Both the position numbers and the translations under genes were made by a program. This document shows positions 52,627 through 61,074 of a stretch of 64,000 nt of DNA, in pieces (the first letter of the stretch is position 1; every line of letters starts with the position of its first letter). The notes under the pieces were generated by a model. That model made no database searches, was not told the DNA's origin, and saw only the letters and a list, made by a program, of their open reading frames with translations. The DNA is from Paenibacillus anaericanus (GTDB taxonomy: Bacteria; Bacillota; Bacilli; Paenibacillales; Paenibacillaceae): the NCBI RefSeq assembly GCF_003994475.1, contig NZ_RZNY01000017.1:34615-98614 (forward strand). Reading direction: 5' to 3'.

Positions 52627-54936
52627 TCATCTATCTCGTGCGCCCTTTCCAACCACCATACGGTCACGCCATTCCGTAGGTAGCAATGCTGCATAATGTG
52701 GCTGGAGATAGCGGTCATCTACCAGTACGATTACACCATGGTCATTTTCAGAGCGGATTAGCCTACCTCCGGCTTGCAACACCTTGTTCATCCCAGGATA
52801 AACATAAGCATAGTCGAACCCATCCTTGCCTACCTCGTTGAAATAATCCCTAATAATATTGCGCTCTAAACCGATTTGAGGCAACCCTACTCCTACCACA
52901 ACCACCCCTGTTAGCCGATCACCTACCAGGTCGACACCTTCGGAGAAGATTCCTCCCATCACTGCAAATCCTATAAGCGTTCTCCGGTTCTCCGCATCAA
53001 ATGCAGACAGAAACCCATCTCGTTCCTCTTCCGATAAATTGCCACGCTGTAGTAACACCCTAGCATCAGGTTCTTTCTCCATAAAGGCTTCGTAGATCTG
53101 ATTCATATAGGCATATGACGGAAAGAAGAATAGATAATTTCCCTTTCGTTTTGCCGTCAACTCCAATAATAATTGAACCAAACGGCTCTTAGTCACTTCC
53201 CGATCATGATAACGAGTCGATAAAGGCTCAAGATGGACATCTAATTGCTCCGGGCTAAAGGGTGACGGAATCGAAAGACTATAATCCTCTTCATCAGCCC
53301 CTAGCATGTCCCGATAATATCCTAGCGGTGACAACGTTGCCGAGAAATAGATGTGCGAGCGAAAGCTCTTACCCACTTCTCCCAGTAGATATGAAGGGTC
53401 CAAGCAGAATAGCTTGATCGAAACCTCCTGTTGAATGACCTCCACATACGTTACGTATCGTTCATCATATAGCTTGCTAATTCTCACAAAGTTCTGGGCG
53501 GCAAAGTAAGTCTCCAACAACAGCGGATTCTGCTCGGTAAAGCCCGTGTTCGCTAGCTCCTGCTCAGCCTGTAACACAAAGGATTCTACCAACATGATCA
53601 GTTCCACTGGCGGTTCTTTGAGGATAAGAGGTTTGTCTTCTGCCTGCTTACGGAGCTTAATGAAATGGGCATTTAACGCTTTGGTCACATCATAAATCCC
53701 ACTGTTAACCTCTTTATATTCCTGCTTTAGATTAAGAAAGCTTAGTTTATTTAAGGTGCTAGAGAACATCTCTCTTGCCCGGTCCACCAAGTTATGAGCT
53801 TCATCAACCAACAGTGCGGTTTGATTCTTCTGCTCGGCAAACATTCTTTTTAAGGATATGCGTGGGTCAAAAATATAATTGTAGTCGCAAATGATCGCAT
53901 CGGAAGCGTAGGAGACATCTAGCGAAAATTCAAACGGACATACGCGATGCTTGCGTGCATACTCCTCGATTACTCCCCTACTCATTCGCGTTTCATTAGA
54001 TAATATATCTAGTACTGCTCCGTTGATTCGGTCATAATACCCATCGGCGTATTCGCAATCTTCTTTGCGGCAGCTAACTTTCTCTTGAAAGCAAATTTTC
54101 TCCTTCGCCGTAAGGGTCACGGTATGCAGATGGAGTCCCTTAGATTGCATTAAGACGAAGGCTTCCTCTGCAGCAGTCCGAGTTGTCGTACGAGCAGTCA
54201 AGTAGAATATCCGCTCCAACAACCCCTGGCCAATCGCTTTAAGTGCAGGGAAGGTCGTAGATATCGTTTTCCCAATACCCGTAGGTGCTTTGGCGAACAG
54301 ACTAACGCCCTCTTCAATTGTCTTGTAGACTGATCCCGCCAGCTTCCGCTGACCCGCCCGGTATCCTGGAAATGGAAATCCGAGGTCGAGAATGCTTTGG
54401 TTTCTATTAAGCCTATGCTGTTGAGACATCTCTGCATATGGGACATATTGCTTCACGACTTCATAGACAAAACTCTCTAGCTCTGGAAACTCCAGTGTTT
54501 GCATAAATCGTTTCTGCTCTTCCACATCCAGATCTACATAGGTTAATTGAATATTCATGGTGGGAATCCCATGCTCTTTAGCGTGCATATAGGCATAAAA
54601 CTTAGCCTGCGCCCAGTGTACCGGATACGACTCTTCAGTGATCAAACCGATGTCCGCTGCTGTTGATTTGATCTCATCTATCGTATATGTCCCCTCTTCC
54701 GAGAGTAACAACCCATCACAACGCCCATCTATGATAAAGAGGAGATCCCCATAAGATATCTCCGCCGATAAATATACTTCACTCTGATCTAATTCACCGT
54801 ATTGTTTCTGTAGCTTCTGGTGTGCTTTCGTCCCCTCAACCATAGTGCCTGTACTGCGGAAGCCGCTCTCCAAACTCCCACTACTAAATACATATTCCAC
54901 TAGAGGTCTCACTGCAATCTTTATCGGGTCACCCAT
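52627..54936 (-). CDS. PD-(D/E)XK nuclease-DinG/XPD helicase fusion
   Basis: 769 residues. The N-terminal 180 look like a RecB/Cas4-type nuclease: IDGRCDGLLL (Asp), IDEIKST (ExK) and HWAQAKFYAYM (QxxxY). From about residue 210 follows an XPD/DinG superfamily 2 helicase: APTGIGKT Walker A, four Cys spaced C-x6-C-x4-C...C (KIC, VSC, EDC, RVC) for an iron-sulfur cluster, LLVDEAHNLVDRA (DEAH), and VMGGIFSEGVDL and LIRSENDHG for motifs V and VI. Role: DNA repair helicase acting in the cytoplasm. ATG 54936 follows AGGTGG; TTG 54957 is an alternative. A LexA-type box is upstream. The nuclease residues are by eye. Confidence 0.88.
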   Translation of the reverse strand: MGDPIKIAVRPLVEYVFSSGSLESGFRSTGTMVEGTKAHQKLQKQYGELDQSEVYLSAEISYGDLLFIIDGRCDGLLLSEEGTYTIDEIKSTAADIGLITEESYPVHWAQAKFYAYMHAKEHGIPTMNIQLTYVDLDVEEQKRFMQTLEFPELESFVYEVVKQYVPYAEMSQQHRLNRNQSILDLGFPFPGYRAGQRKLAGSVYKTIEEGVSLFAKAPTGIGKTISTTFPALKAIGQGLLERIFYLTARTTTRTAAEEAFVLMQSKGLHLHTVTLTAKEKICFQEKVSCRKEDCEYADGYYDRINGAVLDILSNETRMSRGVIEEYARKHRVCPFEFSLDVSYASDAIICDYNYIFDPRISLKRMFAEQKNQTALLVDEAHNLVDRAREMFSSTLNKLSFLNLKQEYKEVNSGIYDVTKALNAHFIKLRKQAEDKPLILKEPPVELIMLVESFVLQAEQELANTGFTEQNPLLLETYFAAQNFVRISKLYDERYVTYVEVIQQEVSIKLFCLDPSYLLGEVGKSFRSHIYFSATLSPLGYYRDMLGADEEDYSLSIPSPFSPEQLDVHLEPLSTRYHDREVTKSRLVQLLLELTAKRKGNYLFFFPSYAYMNQIYEAFMEKEPDARVLLQRGNLSEEERDGFLSAFDAENRRTLIGFAVMGGIFSEGVDLVGDRLTGVVVVGVGLPQIGLERNIIRDYFNEVGKDGFDYAYVYPGMNKVLQAGGRLIRSENDHGVIVLVDDRYLQPHYAALLPTEWRDRMVVGKGARDR

Positions 54937-54966
54937 ATAATCCACCTGCCGATTCAATATACTTAC

Positions 54967-54980
54967 AGAACGTTAGTTCT
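54967..54980 (-). promoter_or_regulatory. LexA/DinR-type SOS box before the nuclease-helicase
   Basis: AGAACTAACGTTCT on the minus strand, i.e. GAAC-N4-GTTC (54968-54979), the core of the Bacillus LexA consensus CGAACnnnnGTTCG. It ends 31 bases before the ATG at 54936, near the expected promoter. Single site, outer bases A/T instead of C/G. Confidence 0.7.
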
Positions 54981-55015
54981 ATTAGTATACCATGAATTAG
55001 CTCTTATTCTTGTCT

Positions 55016-55123
55016 TTAAGTGGACGCTCGAGACACATCAATTCTATACTCTTTCTTCAAATATTTATGAATACGTATAAAACCCTCTTTGGTAAGTTCA
55101 TCTAAGCGTTTGCCCTGCTTCAA
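55016..55123 (-). other. Possible 35-residue ORF or gene remnant
   Basis: A TTG-started frame giving KQGKRLDELTKEGFIRIHKY and ending VSRAST. The composition is protein-like and the upstream sequence has a GGGGCG stretch, but there is no clear promoter, and the preceding bases encode in another frame MKLRPSELFWGVN. It may be a small gene, a decayed one or chance. It is the only content noted in 54981-55140. Confidence 0.2.
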
Positions 55124-55195
55124 TTAACGCCCCAGAATAATTCTGATGGCCTGAGTTTCATTTGTTAGATCATTTGTTATTGTATATGTTATTTT

Positions 55196-55232
55196 GTTAT
55201 TTGTTGTATTATGATTATATATAACAAATAAT
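55196..55232. promoter_or_regulatory. Candidate operator of the beta-glucosidase gene
   Basis: GTTATTTGTT (55196-55205) and AACAAATAAT (55223-55232) form a 9 of 10 inverted repeat about 20 bases before the start; TTTGTTA also occurs at 55161 and 55174. It resembles operators of GntR-type sugar repressors, but no regulator gene is adjacent. Confidence 0.45.
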
Positions 55233-55251
55233 AACAACGTAGGAGGCTATC

Positions 55252-56604
55252 ATGAGCTTCAATTCTAATTTTGTCTGGGGTGCCGCTACAGCGGCCTATC
55301 AAATCGAGGGTGCAGCAAGCGAAGATGGTAAAGGATTATCTGTATGGGACATGTGTGCCCATATTCCAAGCTTCGTCAAAGGTAACCACACGGGAGATCA
55401 CGCATGCAACCACTATTACCGCTATAAAGAAGATGTTCAATTGATGAAAGAAATCGGACTGCAAGCGTATCGGCTATCGATTTCTTGGCCACGTGTACTG
55501 CCAGATGGAACAGGTCGAATCAACGAGAAAGGTCTCGATTTCTATGACCGTTTAATCGATGAGTTATTGGAGAATGGAATTACTCCCTATGTGACACTAT
55601 TCCACTGGGATTATCCTCATGAACTATTCAAAAAAGGTGGATGGCTAAACCCGGACAGCTCTGATTGGTTCGCAGAGTATACTCGGGTCATTGCAGATCG
55701 GTTGTCCGATCGTGTCACGAATTGGTTCACGCAAAATGAACCGCAGTGCTATATCGGCCTTGGTCATAGCAATGGAACCCATGCGCCAGGCCTGAAGCTA
55801 GGACAAGCCGAAGTGTTACAAGCAACTCATAATTCCTTACTTGCCCACGGCAAAGCCGTGCAGACTCTGCGACAATACTCCAAACAACCTTGTCAGATTG
55901 GCTATGCTCCTGTTGGGATTACTTCATTTCCGGAGACAGAGACTCCAGAAAATATTGAAGCCGCTAGAAGACATACTTTTAGCATTACAGAGCCTACATT
56001 TTGGATGAACACATGGTATATGGACCCGGTTTTCCTTGGCCATTATCCCGAGGATGGATTAAAAGTATTTGAACCATGGCTGCCAACTATCAAACCAGGC
56101 GATATGGAGACCATCAACCAACCGCTCGATTTCCTTGGACTTAATATTTACCATGGAACCCCAGTGAAGATGGGAGCAGATAGTAAGCCTCAACTCATCG
56201 GTAACCATGACGGCTATCCGCAAACCTCTATGCGCTGGACTGTGACACCGGAATCGCTCTATTGGGGACCTAAGTTTTTCTATGAAAGATACGGCGCCCC
56301 AATCGTAATTACAGAGAATGGTATGGCGAACTTAGATTGGGTTAACTTAGACAAACAGGTTCACGATCCACAGCGTATCGATTATATGCATCGTTATTTG
56401 CAAGAGTATCGTAGAGCCGCCACGGATGGTGTCGATGTAAAAGGATACTTCTACTGGTCATTCATGGATAATTTTGAGTGGGCAGAAGGATATAATGAAC
56501 GTTTTGGACTAGTGCATACGGATTACCGCGATGGTAAACGCACGATCAAAGATTCCGGCTATTGGTATCGTTCAGTTATCCAGAGTAATGGAGAGAGTTT
56601 ATAA
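55252..56604 (+). CDS. bglA: GH1 beta-glucosidase
   Basis: 450-residue family 1 glycoside hydrolase, cytoplasmic (no signal peptide), matching Paenibacillus BglA length. N-terminal FVWGAATAAYQIEGAA, acid/base Glu in FTQNEPQ, nucleophile Glu in ITENGM and the sugar-binding NFEWAEGYNERFG. A true beta-glucosidase rather than a 6-phospho-beta-glucosidase is favoured by WAEGYNERFGL (phospho-enzymes carry Ser/Lys changes here). It would split cellobiose taken up intact. AGGAGG precedes the ATG. Single gene. Confidence 0.94.
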   Translation: MSFNSNFVWGAATAAYQIEGAASEDGKGLSVWDMCAHIPSFVKGNHTGDHACNHYYRYKEDVQLMKEIGLQAYRLSISWPRVLPDGTGRINEKGLDFYDRLIDELLENGITPYVTLFHWDYPHELFKKGGWLNPDSSDWFAEYTRVIADRLSDRVTNWFTQNEPQCYIGLGHSNGTHAPGLKLGQAEVLQATHNSLLAHGKAVQTLRQYSKQPCQIGYAPVGITSFPETETPENIEAARRHTFSITEPTFWMNTWYMDPVFLGHYPEDGLKVFEPWLPTIKPGDMETINQPLDFLGLNIYHGTPVKMGADSKPQLIGNHDGYPQTSMRWTVTPESLYWGPKFFYERYGAPIVITENGMANLDWVNLDKQVHDPQRIDYMHRYLQEYRRAATDGVDVKGYFYWSFMDNFEWAEGYNERFGLVHTDYRDGKRTIKDSGYWYRSVIQSNGESL

Positions 56605-56620
56605 TTATCTAACATTAATA

Positions 56621-56658
56621 AAAAGATGGCCCTTGCTGAGACGCAAAGGCCATCTTTT
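56621..56658. terminator. Bidirectional terminator
   Basis: Perfect 11-bp stem AAAAGATGGCC / GGCCATCTTTT with an inner TTGC/GCAA pair; between bglA and the permease gene. Confidence 0.9.
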
Positions 56659-56680
56659 CTTATAATTCACATAACCTTGT

Positions 56681-59218
56681 CTATTCCGCCACACGCAGTC
56701 TTTCGACGATTGTGGACTTGGATAACATGCGATACGCGGTAATCGTTACGATATAGGCGATCACCATCAGGATAAGGATAACAGCAACAATCGGCCATGC
56801 ATTCATGCGGAATACGGTCCATGCCAGATTATCCGCTAAAGTCTTTGCGATCTGATAGGTCAGGAACATCCCAAGTGTCCCAACAATCAGGGCTGTCAAT
56901 AAGATGCTGTAAAACCCTTCATACACCAACATCCTTTTCATCTGCTTCTTGGTCATCCCGATACTCTCCAAGGTAGCAAATTCATTACGACGAGAGACCA
57001 CCCCAGTAATAACGGTATTGATATAGTTCAGCACCCCGATTAGTCCAATGATAAAACTTAAACTATAACCTACCGTTTTAAATACAGTCATAAATCCAGC
57101 CATTTCCTGCCTATAATCTTCTCTGGATCTCACATTAAGGCCCTTTGTAGCCTCAGCAACAGCCCTTACAGTGCGGTCCACTTCATCCAGCTTAGCTGGG
57201 TTTACATGTAAGGTAACGGAGAGAATCTGCGCGTCAGCAAAGGTGGCTTTCATTTCATTAGCCGGCAAATAAACATTAAAACCGAAAGGTGAATACCTTT
57301 GGGCTCCCGCCGCATAAAACGCTTCCTGCTTGAGCACTGCCATGACCTCATAGCTTTTACCCATGCTTCCCAGCTTGATCTTATCACCTGGGTGATAGTA
57401 GCTGGCATTTACATCCTCATCTAGTATCGCTTCCGTAATCATGACATAATCACCAGAATCAAACTTTGCACGATCAAACGTACCTTCCATGATCTCCTTC
57501 TGCTTCAGTACGTCATACCAGCCACCTTCAATCCCATGCAACTGTAGGCGTATAACCCCACTTTCCAATGTTTCAGCAATAGCAGGATGTGGCTCGGCAA
57601 CAACAATCAAAGGTTCCAGTACAGATCTGATGGTATCATCTATTGGTAAACCATCCCATTGATAATAGACTTTATCCAGACTCTCTACGCCATCAATCTT
57701 ACCCAAAACGTCGGTAACCTCTTCCGTCAGCATATATTGATCTACTTCGCTATTCCTACTTCCCGCAAAAGACTCTTCCTTCATTACAAGATCACCTGAT
57801 ATAAATGTATTCAAATATTTATTTACATCGAAGGATGAAATCACTGTGAAGATAATGCTGAACAGTATAATGCTCAGGGACAAAGAGGCAAGCATTAGGA
57901 ATAATTTCTTTTTATTTCTAAGGATGTTACCCAGCGACATTCTGGACAGTTTGGCCCCGTTTACCGATCTCTTCGTTTTTTTTCTGCTGCCACCACTGCT
58001 TATCCCAGCATACCTAACGGCCTCTACAGGTGAAATCTTCGATGCGGTTCTACCCGGCTTACTGGCGGCAATCCGAACCGTCATATATGAGAATAACGCG
58101 GCGCCAATGAAAATGAGCGGATTAACCGAATAACTAGCTTCCATCTCAGTCATAGAGAAAGAACTTGTCATCATAGGCGTTATCCAGCAACCAACCCCAT
58201 ATCCTGCAGCCAAACCAATAGGTAGCGCAATAAGGTAAAGTCTATTGGCCTGGATCGAGATGACCTTCCTGAGCTGCTTCGGTGTAGTTCCAATGGTCTT
58301 CAGTAGACCATAGAATTTAATATCCCTGACGACCGAGATATGAAAGATATTGTAGATGAGCAGATATCCGCTCAGCATAATGATGAAGATCAGTACAACA
58401 TACGGAATGATATTGGTCCAATCTTCAAATATAGAGACACTGGCATAGGCCCAATTCACCCCATAAGGCGCATCTATTCCAGTATCCGATAGCACCTTCT
58501 TTACTTTCCCCTCGATGTCCAAAGAGTTATTAAACATCACATCAAGTCTAATTGTATTGGTATACGAACCGTCTGCCTTCGATATTTCCGTGTCGATGTC
58601 GGCGATATTCTTCTGAACAAAAGCTTCCGATACATAGGCCAAACCGGACATAGCGACATACTGATCGGCTTCGAAATAACCGGACACTACAAAGTCTTGT
58701 GAAATGACTTTATCACCCATAGTGCCATCTATGTCGATATCCAGATTCACCTTAGTTCCTATCTCATGAGGAGCTCCCAGCAAATCTAGCTCCCAGGTAT
58801 TCATAGCTATCTCATTTTCTTCAGAAGGCAGCCCACCTTCAATGAAGTGTATAAAGCTGTGTTTGAAATGGTTCTCGTCAACAAAGTTAATCTCTACCCG
58901 ATTGTTCTTGAACACACCACTATTAATATCACCAACCACAGTAGCCCTACTATATTCCTTGATGGAAGGATGCTGAATCAGCTTAGCAACTTCATCCTGG
59001 TTCAGATACTTGAATCCGCCATGGAAGTCACTACCTACCGTTTTCATACTGGCAAGCTCCATGGACTTATTAACGCTTAGCGCCATTGTAAATACCGAAG
59101 TCAATAAAAGTGTGGTGAGCACAATGGCACACACAATCATGAGGTTGCGCATCCGATTCGCCTTTAAGCTCTTCCTTGCAATATTCGAAACACTCTTTCC
59201 GTTACCTGTAGAAATCAT
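56681..59218 (-). CDS. FtsX-type ABC permease with two extracytoplasmic domains
   Basis: 845 residues with about eight helices in two four-helix sets: helix 1 (NLMIVCAIVLTTLLLTSVF), a large outside domain of about 230 residues, helices 2-4, then helix 5 (LFLMLASLSLSIILFSIIF), a second outside domain of about 220, and helices 6-8. FtsX cores have KTIGTTPKQLRKVI and ESIGMTKKQMKRML cytoplasmic loops. The layout differs from the ten-helix BceB/VraG permease with one outer domain. ATG 59218 follows GGAGGTGAGCTC and comes four bases after the ATPase stop. Likely exports or dislodges peptides or lipids. Confidence 0.87.
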   Translation of the reverse strand: MISTGNGKSVSNIARKSLKANRMRNLMIVCAIVLTTLLLTSVFTMALSVNKSMELASMKTVGSDFHGGFKYLNQDEVAKLIQHPSIKEYSRATVVGDINSGVFKNNRVEINFVDENHFKHSFIHFIEGGLPSEENEIAMNTWELDLLGAPHEIGTKVNLDIDIDGTMGDKVISQDFVVSGYFEADQYVAMSGLAYVSEAFVQKNIADIDTEISKADGSYTNTIRLDVMFNNSLDIEGKVKKVLSDTGIDAPYGVNWAYASVSIFEDWTNIIPYVVLIFIIMLSGYLLIYNIFHISVVRDIKFYGLLKTIGTTPKQLRKVISIQANRLYLIALPIGLAAGYGVGCWITPMMTSSFSMTEMEASYSVNPLIFIGAALFSYMTVRIAASKPGRTASKISPVEAVRYAGISSGGSRKKTKRSVNGAKLSRMSLGNILRNKKKLFLMLASLSLSIILFSIIFTVISSFDVNKYLNTFISGDLVMKEESFAGSRNSEVDQYMLTEEVTDVLGKIDGVESLDKVYYQWDGLPIDDTIRSVLEPLIVVAEPHPAIAETLESGVIRLQLHGIEGGWYDVLKQKEIMEGTFDRAKFDSGDYVMITEAILDEDVNASYYHPGDKIKLGSMGKSYEVMAVLKQEAFYAAGAQRYSPFGFNVYLPANEMKATFADAQILSVTLHVNPAKLDEVDRTVRAVAEATKGLNVRSREDYRQEMAGFMTVFKTVGYSLSFIIGLIGVLNYINTVITGVVSRRNEFATLESIGMTKKQMKRMLVYEGFYSILLTALIVGTLGMFLTYQIAKTLADNLAWTVFRMNAWPIVAVILILMVIAYIVTITAYRMLSKSTIVERLRVAE

Positions 59219-59222
59219 GAGC

Positions 59223-59909
59223 TCACCTCCTACCAGCTTCGGAGCGGCTTGCAATTTGACCGTCCTCAATTCGGATCACTCTATCAGCGGTTTGGGCAAT
59301 CCCTTCGTTATGGGTGATCATTACGATCGTTTGATTAAATTTCTGACTCATTTGTTTCATGAGGATGAGCACCTCTTGGCTTGTCTTGCTATCCAGATTC
59401 CCCGTAGGTTCATCTGCCAAGACAATAGAAGGCTTAGTGGCTAAGGCTCTGGCAATCGCCACTCTCTGTTGCTGGCCCCCGGACAAATTCGCTGGAAGAT
59501 TGTTTACCTTTTCCTTTAGTCCCAGTGTCTCAATGACCTGATTCACATATCCTTTATCCACTCTCGCACCGTCCAGCTCAATCGGAAGTACAATATTTTC
59601 ATAAACATTAAGGATAGGAATTAGATTATAACTTTGAAAAATAAAGCCTACGGATCTCCGTCTGAAAATCGTCAGCTTGTCATCATTCATATCAAAGAGA
59701 TCGTTTCCGTCCACATATACTTTGCCTTCCGTCGCCCGGTCCAACCCTCCGAGCATGTGAAGGAGCGTGCTCTTCCCACTTCCGCTTGTGCCAACGATAG
59801 CCACAAACTCCCCCTTCTCTACCGTTAACGAAATACCATCCAGCGCTTTGACAACATGATCACCTTGACCGTAATACTTCTTTAAATCTTGTATTTGTAA
59901 GATTGACAT
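59223..59909 (-). CDS. MacB/LolD-type ABC ATPase
   Basis: 228-residue ATPase with GTSGSGKST, LSGGQQQRVAIARAL, VLADEPTGNLD and ITHN, the pattern of BceA/MacB/LolD partners of FtsX permeases. Ribosome site GGGAGATGAG, but a terminator hairpin sits only about 24 bases upstream of the start. It works with the permease gene that follows. The two-component genes are upstream in the same direction. Confidence 0.92.
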   Translation of the reverse strand: MSILQIQDLKKYYGQGDHVVKALDGISLTVEKGEFVAIVGTSGSGKSTLLHMLGGLDRATEGKVYVDGNDLFDMNDDKLTIFRRRSVGFIFQSYNLIPILNVYENIVLPIELDGARVDKGYVNQVIETLGLKEKVNNLPANLSGGQQQRVAIARALATKPSIVLADEPTGNLDSKTSQEVLILMKQMSQKFNQTIVMITHNEGIAQTADRVIRIEDGQIASRSEAGRR

Positions 59910-59933
59910 AATGCTATTCTCATCTCCCTATTG

Positions 59934-59966
59934 AAAAAAGGTCCGTACCCTGAGCTAGGTACAGAC
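59934..59966 (-). terminator. Terminator or attenuator between kinase and ABC genes
   Basis: GTCCGTACC (59941-59949) and GGTACAGAC (59958-59966) pair at 8 of 9 positions; on the minus strand they are followed by TTTTTT (59934-59939). It ends the regulator-kinase transcript, but the ABC ATPase start is just 25 bases beyond, leaving no room for a separate promoter unless it is upstream of the hairpin. Confidence 0.75.
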
Positions 59967-60036
59967 TAAATCTATCAAATCAATCTAACATTCCCATGTC
60001 TGAAATATAACAGTGTTGACACAATCATATGAGTAA

Positions 60037-61074
60037 TTACATTCGCAGCAAGTAGACGGAAAAAGTCGATCCCTGCCCCACGGTGGAAGAAGCCATGATA
60101 TATCCTCCTTGAGAGTTAATGATTTCTCTGGCTAGAAATAAACCGATGCCTACGCCTTCATATTTCGATGTCGCCTTGCATCTATAAAAGCGCTTGAATA
60201 TATCATTAAGCTCACTATTGTCTATTCCGATGCCTGTATCTGAGATATCTATACGGGTGAACATCTCATTGGCTTGTGCTGCTATATGTATTTTACCTGT
60301 TGTATCACTATATTTAACTGCGTTATCCATGATATTGAACAGGGCTTCGCTTGTCCATTTCATATCGTGCCGTGCAGTAATGGCTTGATCACAATCTATC
60401 GCTATTTCAATATTCTTGTGTTCCGCATGGGTATATACTTGCGACACCGCTTTGCTAATACTCTCAATGATAGGGTTGATCGTGGCGTGAATTGAAATGA
60501 TTCCCGTCTCTAACCTGGACAATTTGATCAGGGATTGGATCAACCAATCCAACTTGTCCGCTTGCGACTTAATTTGCGTCACGAACCCCTGAGTATCCTC
60601 ATCTAGCCCGGAATGAGAATGCTCATCCAGAAGCTGACTGTATAGCACGATGTTCGCAAGCGGGGTCTTAGTCTGATGCGAGATATCAGATATCAGCTCT
60701 TTGATCTTGTTTTTCTCAGCTTCTACCTTTTTATCATGAGTCGTAGATAGATCAATATAACGGATTAATTTATTTTCCAGGGATGAAATGTTGGTCTCCA
60801 TGTAACCTGTGACCCGATCCTGACCGTTAATAGCCCCATCAATCACATCATCCAGGTTATTAACCACGCCAGCAATTCTGCATTTCAGACTCCAAACGGA
60901 GGCTCCTCCAACCACAAATACAATCACCAAGAACAGAACCGACATCCAAACTATTCTACTGTTGAAACCGACTGTATATAGTATTGCACCCGTATACCCT
61001 ATTACCAGTACTGTTAGCAAGATAGAGAAGACCAGATAGACTCTATTAAAATAATACTCACCGTTCTTATTCAT
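60037..61074 (-). CDS. Intramembrane-sensing histidine kinase
   Basis: 345-residue sensor kinase with two membrane helices (about residues 12-33 and 39-62) joined by a five-residue outside loop, the intramembrane-sensing type found with BceS. Dimerisation His in ISDISHQTKTPLANIVL, N box in ALFNIMDNAVKYS, G boxes DTGIGIDN and GVGIGLFLAREI. ATG 61074 follows AAGGGA and is preferred to ATG 61080; the gene overlaps the response regulator end. In Bce systems such kinases sense through the transporter, so the linked ABC exporter is the probable partner. Confidence 0.9.
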   Translation of the reverse strand: MNKNGEYYFNRVYLVFSILLTVLVIGYTGAILYTVGFNSRIVWMSVLFLVIVFVVGGASVWSLKCRIAGVVNNLDDVIDGAINGQDRVTGYMETNISSLENKLIRYIDLSTTHDKKVEAEKNKIKELISDISHQTKTPLANIVLYSQLLDEHSHSGLDEDTQGFVTQIKSQADKLDWLIQSLIKLSRLETGIISIHATINPIIESISKAVSQVYTHAEHKNIEIAIDCDQAITARHDMKWTSEALFNIMDNAVKYSDTTGKIHIAAQANEMFTRIDISDTGIGIDNSELNDIFKRFYRCKATSKYEGVGIGLFLAREIINSQGGYIMASSTVGQGSTFSVYLLRM

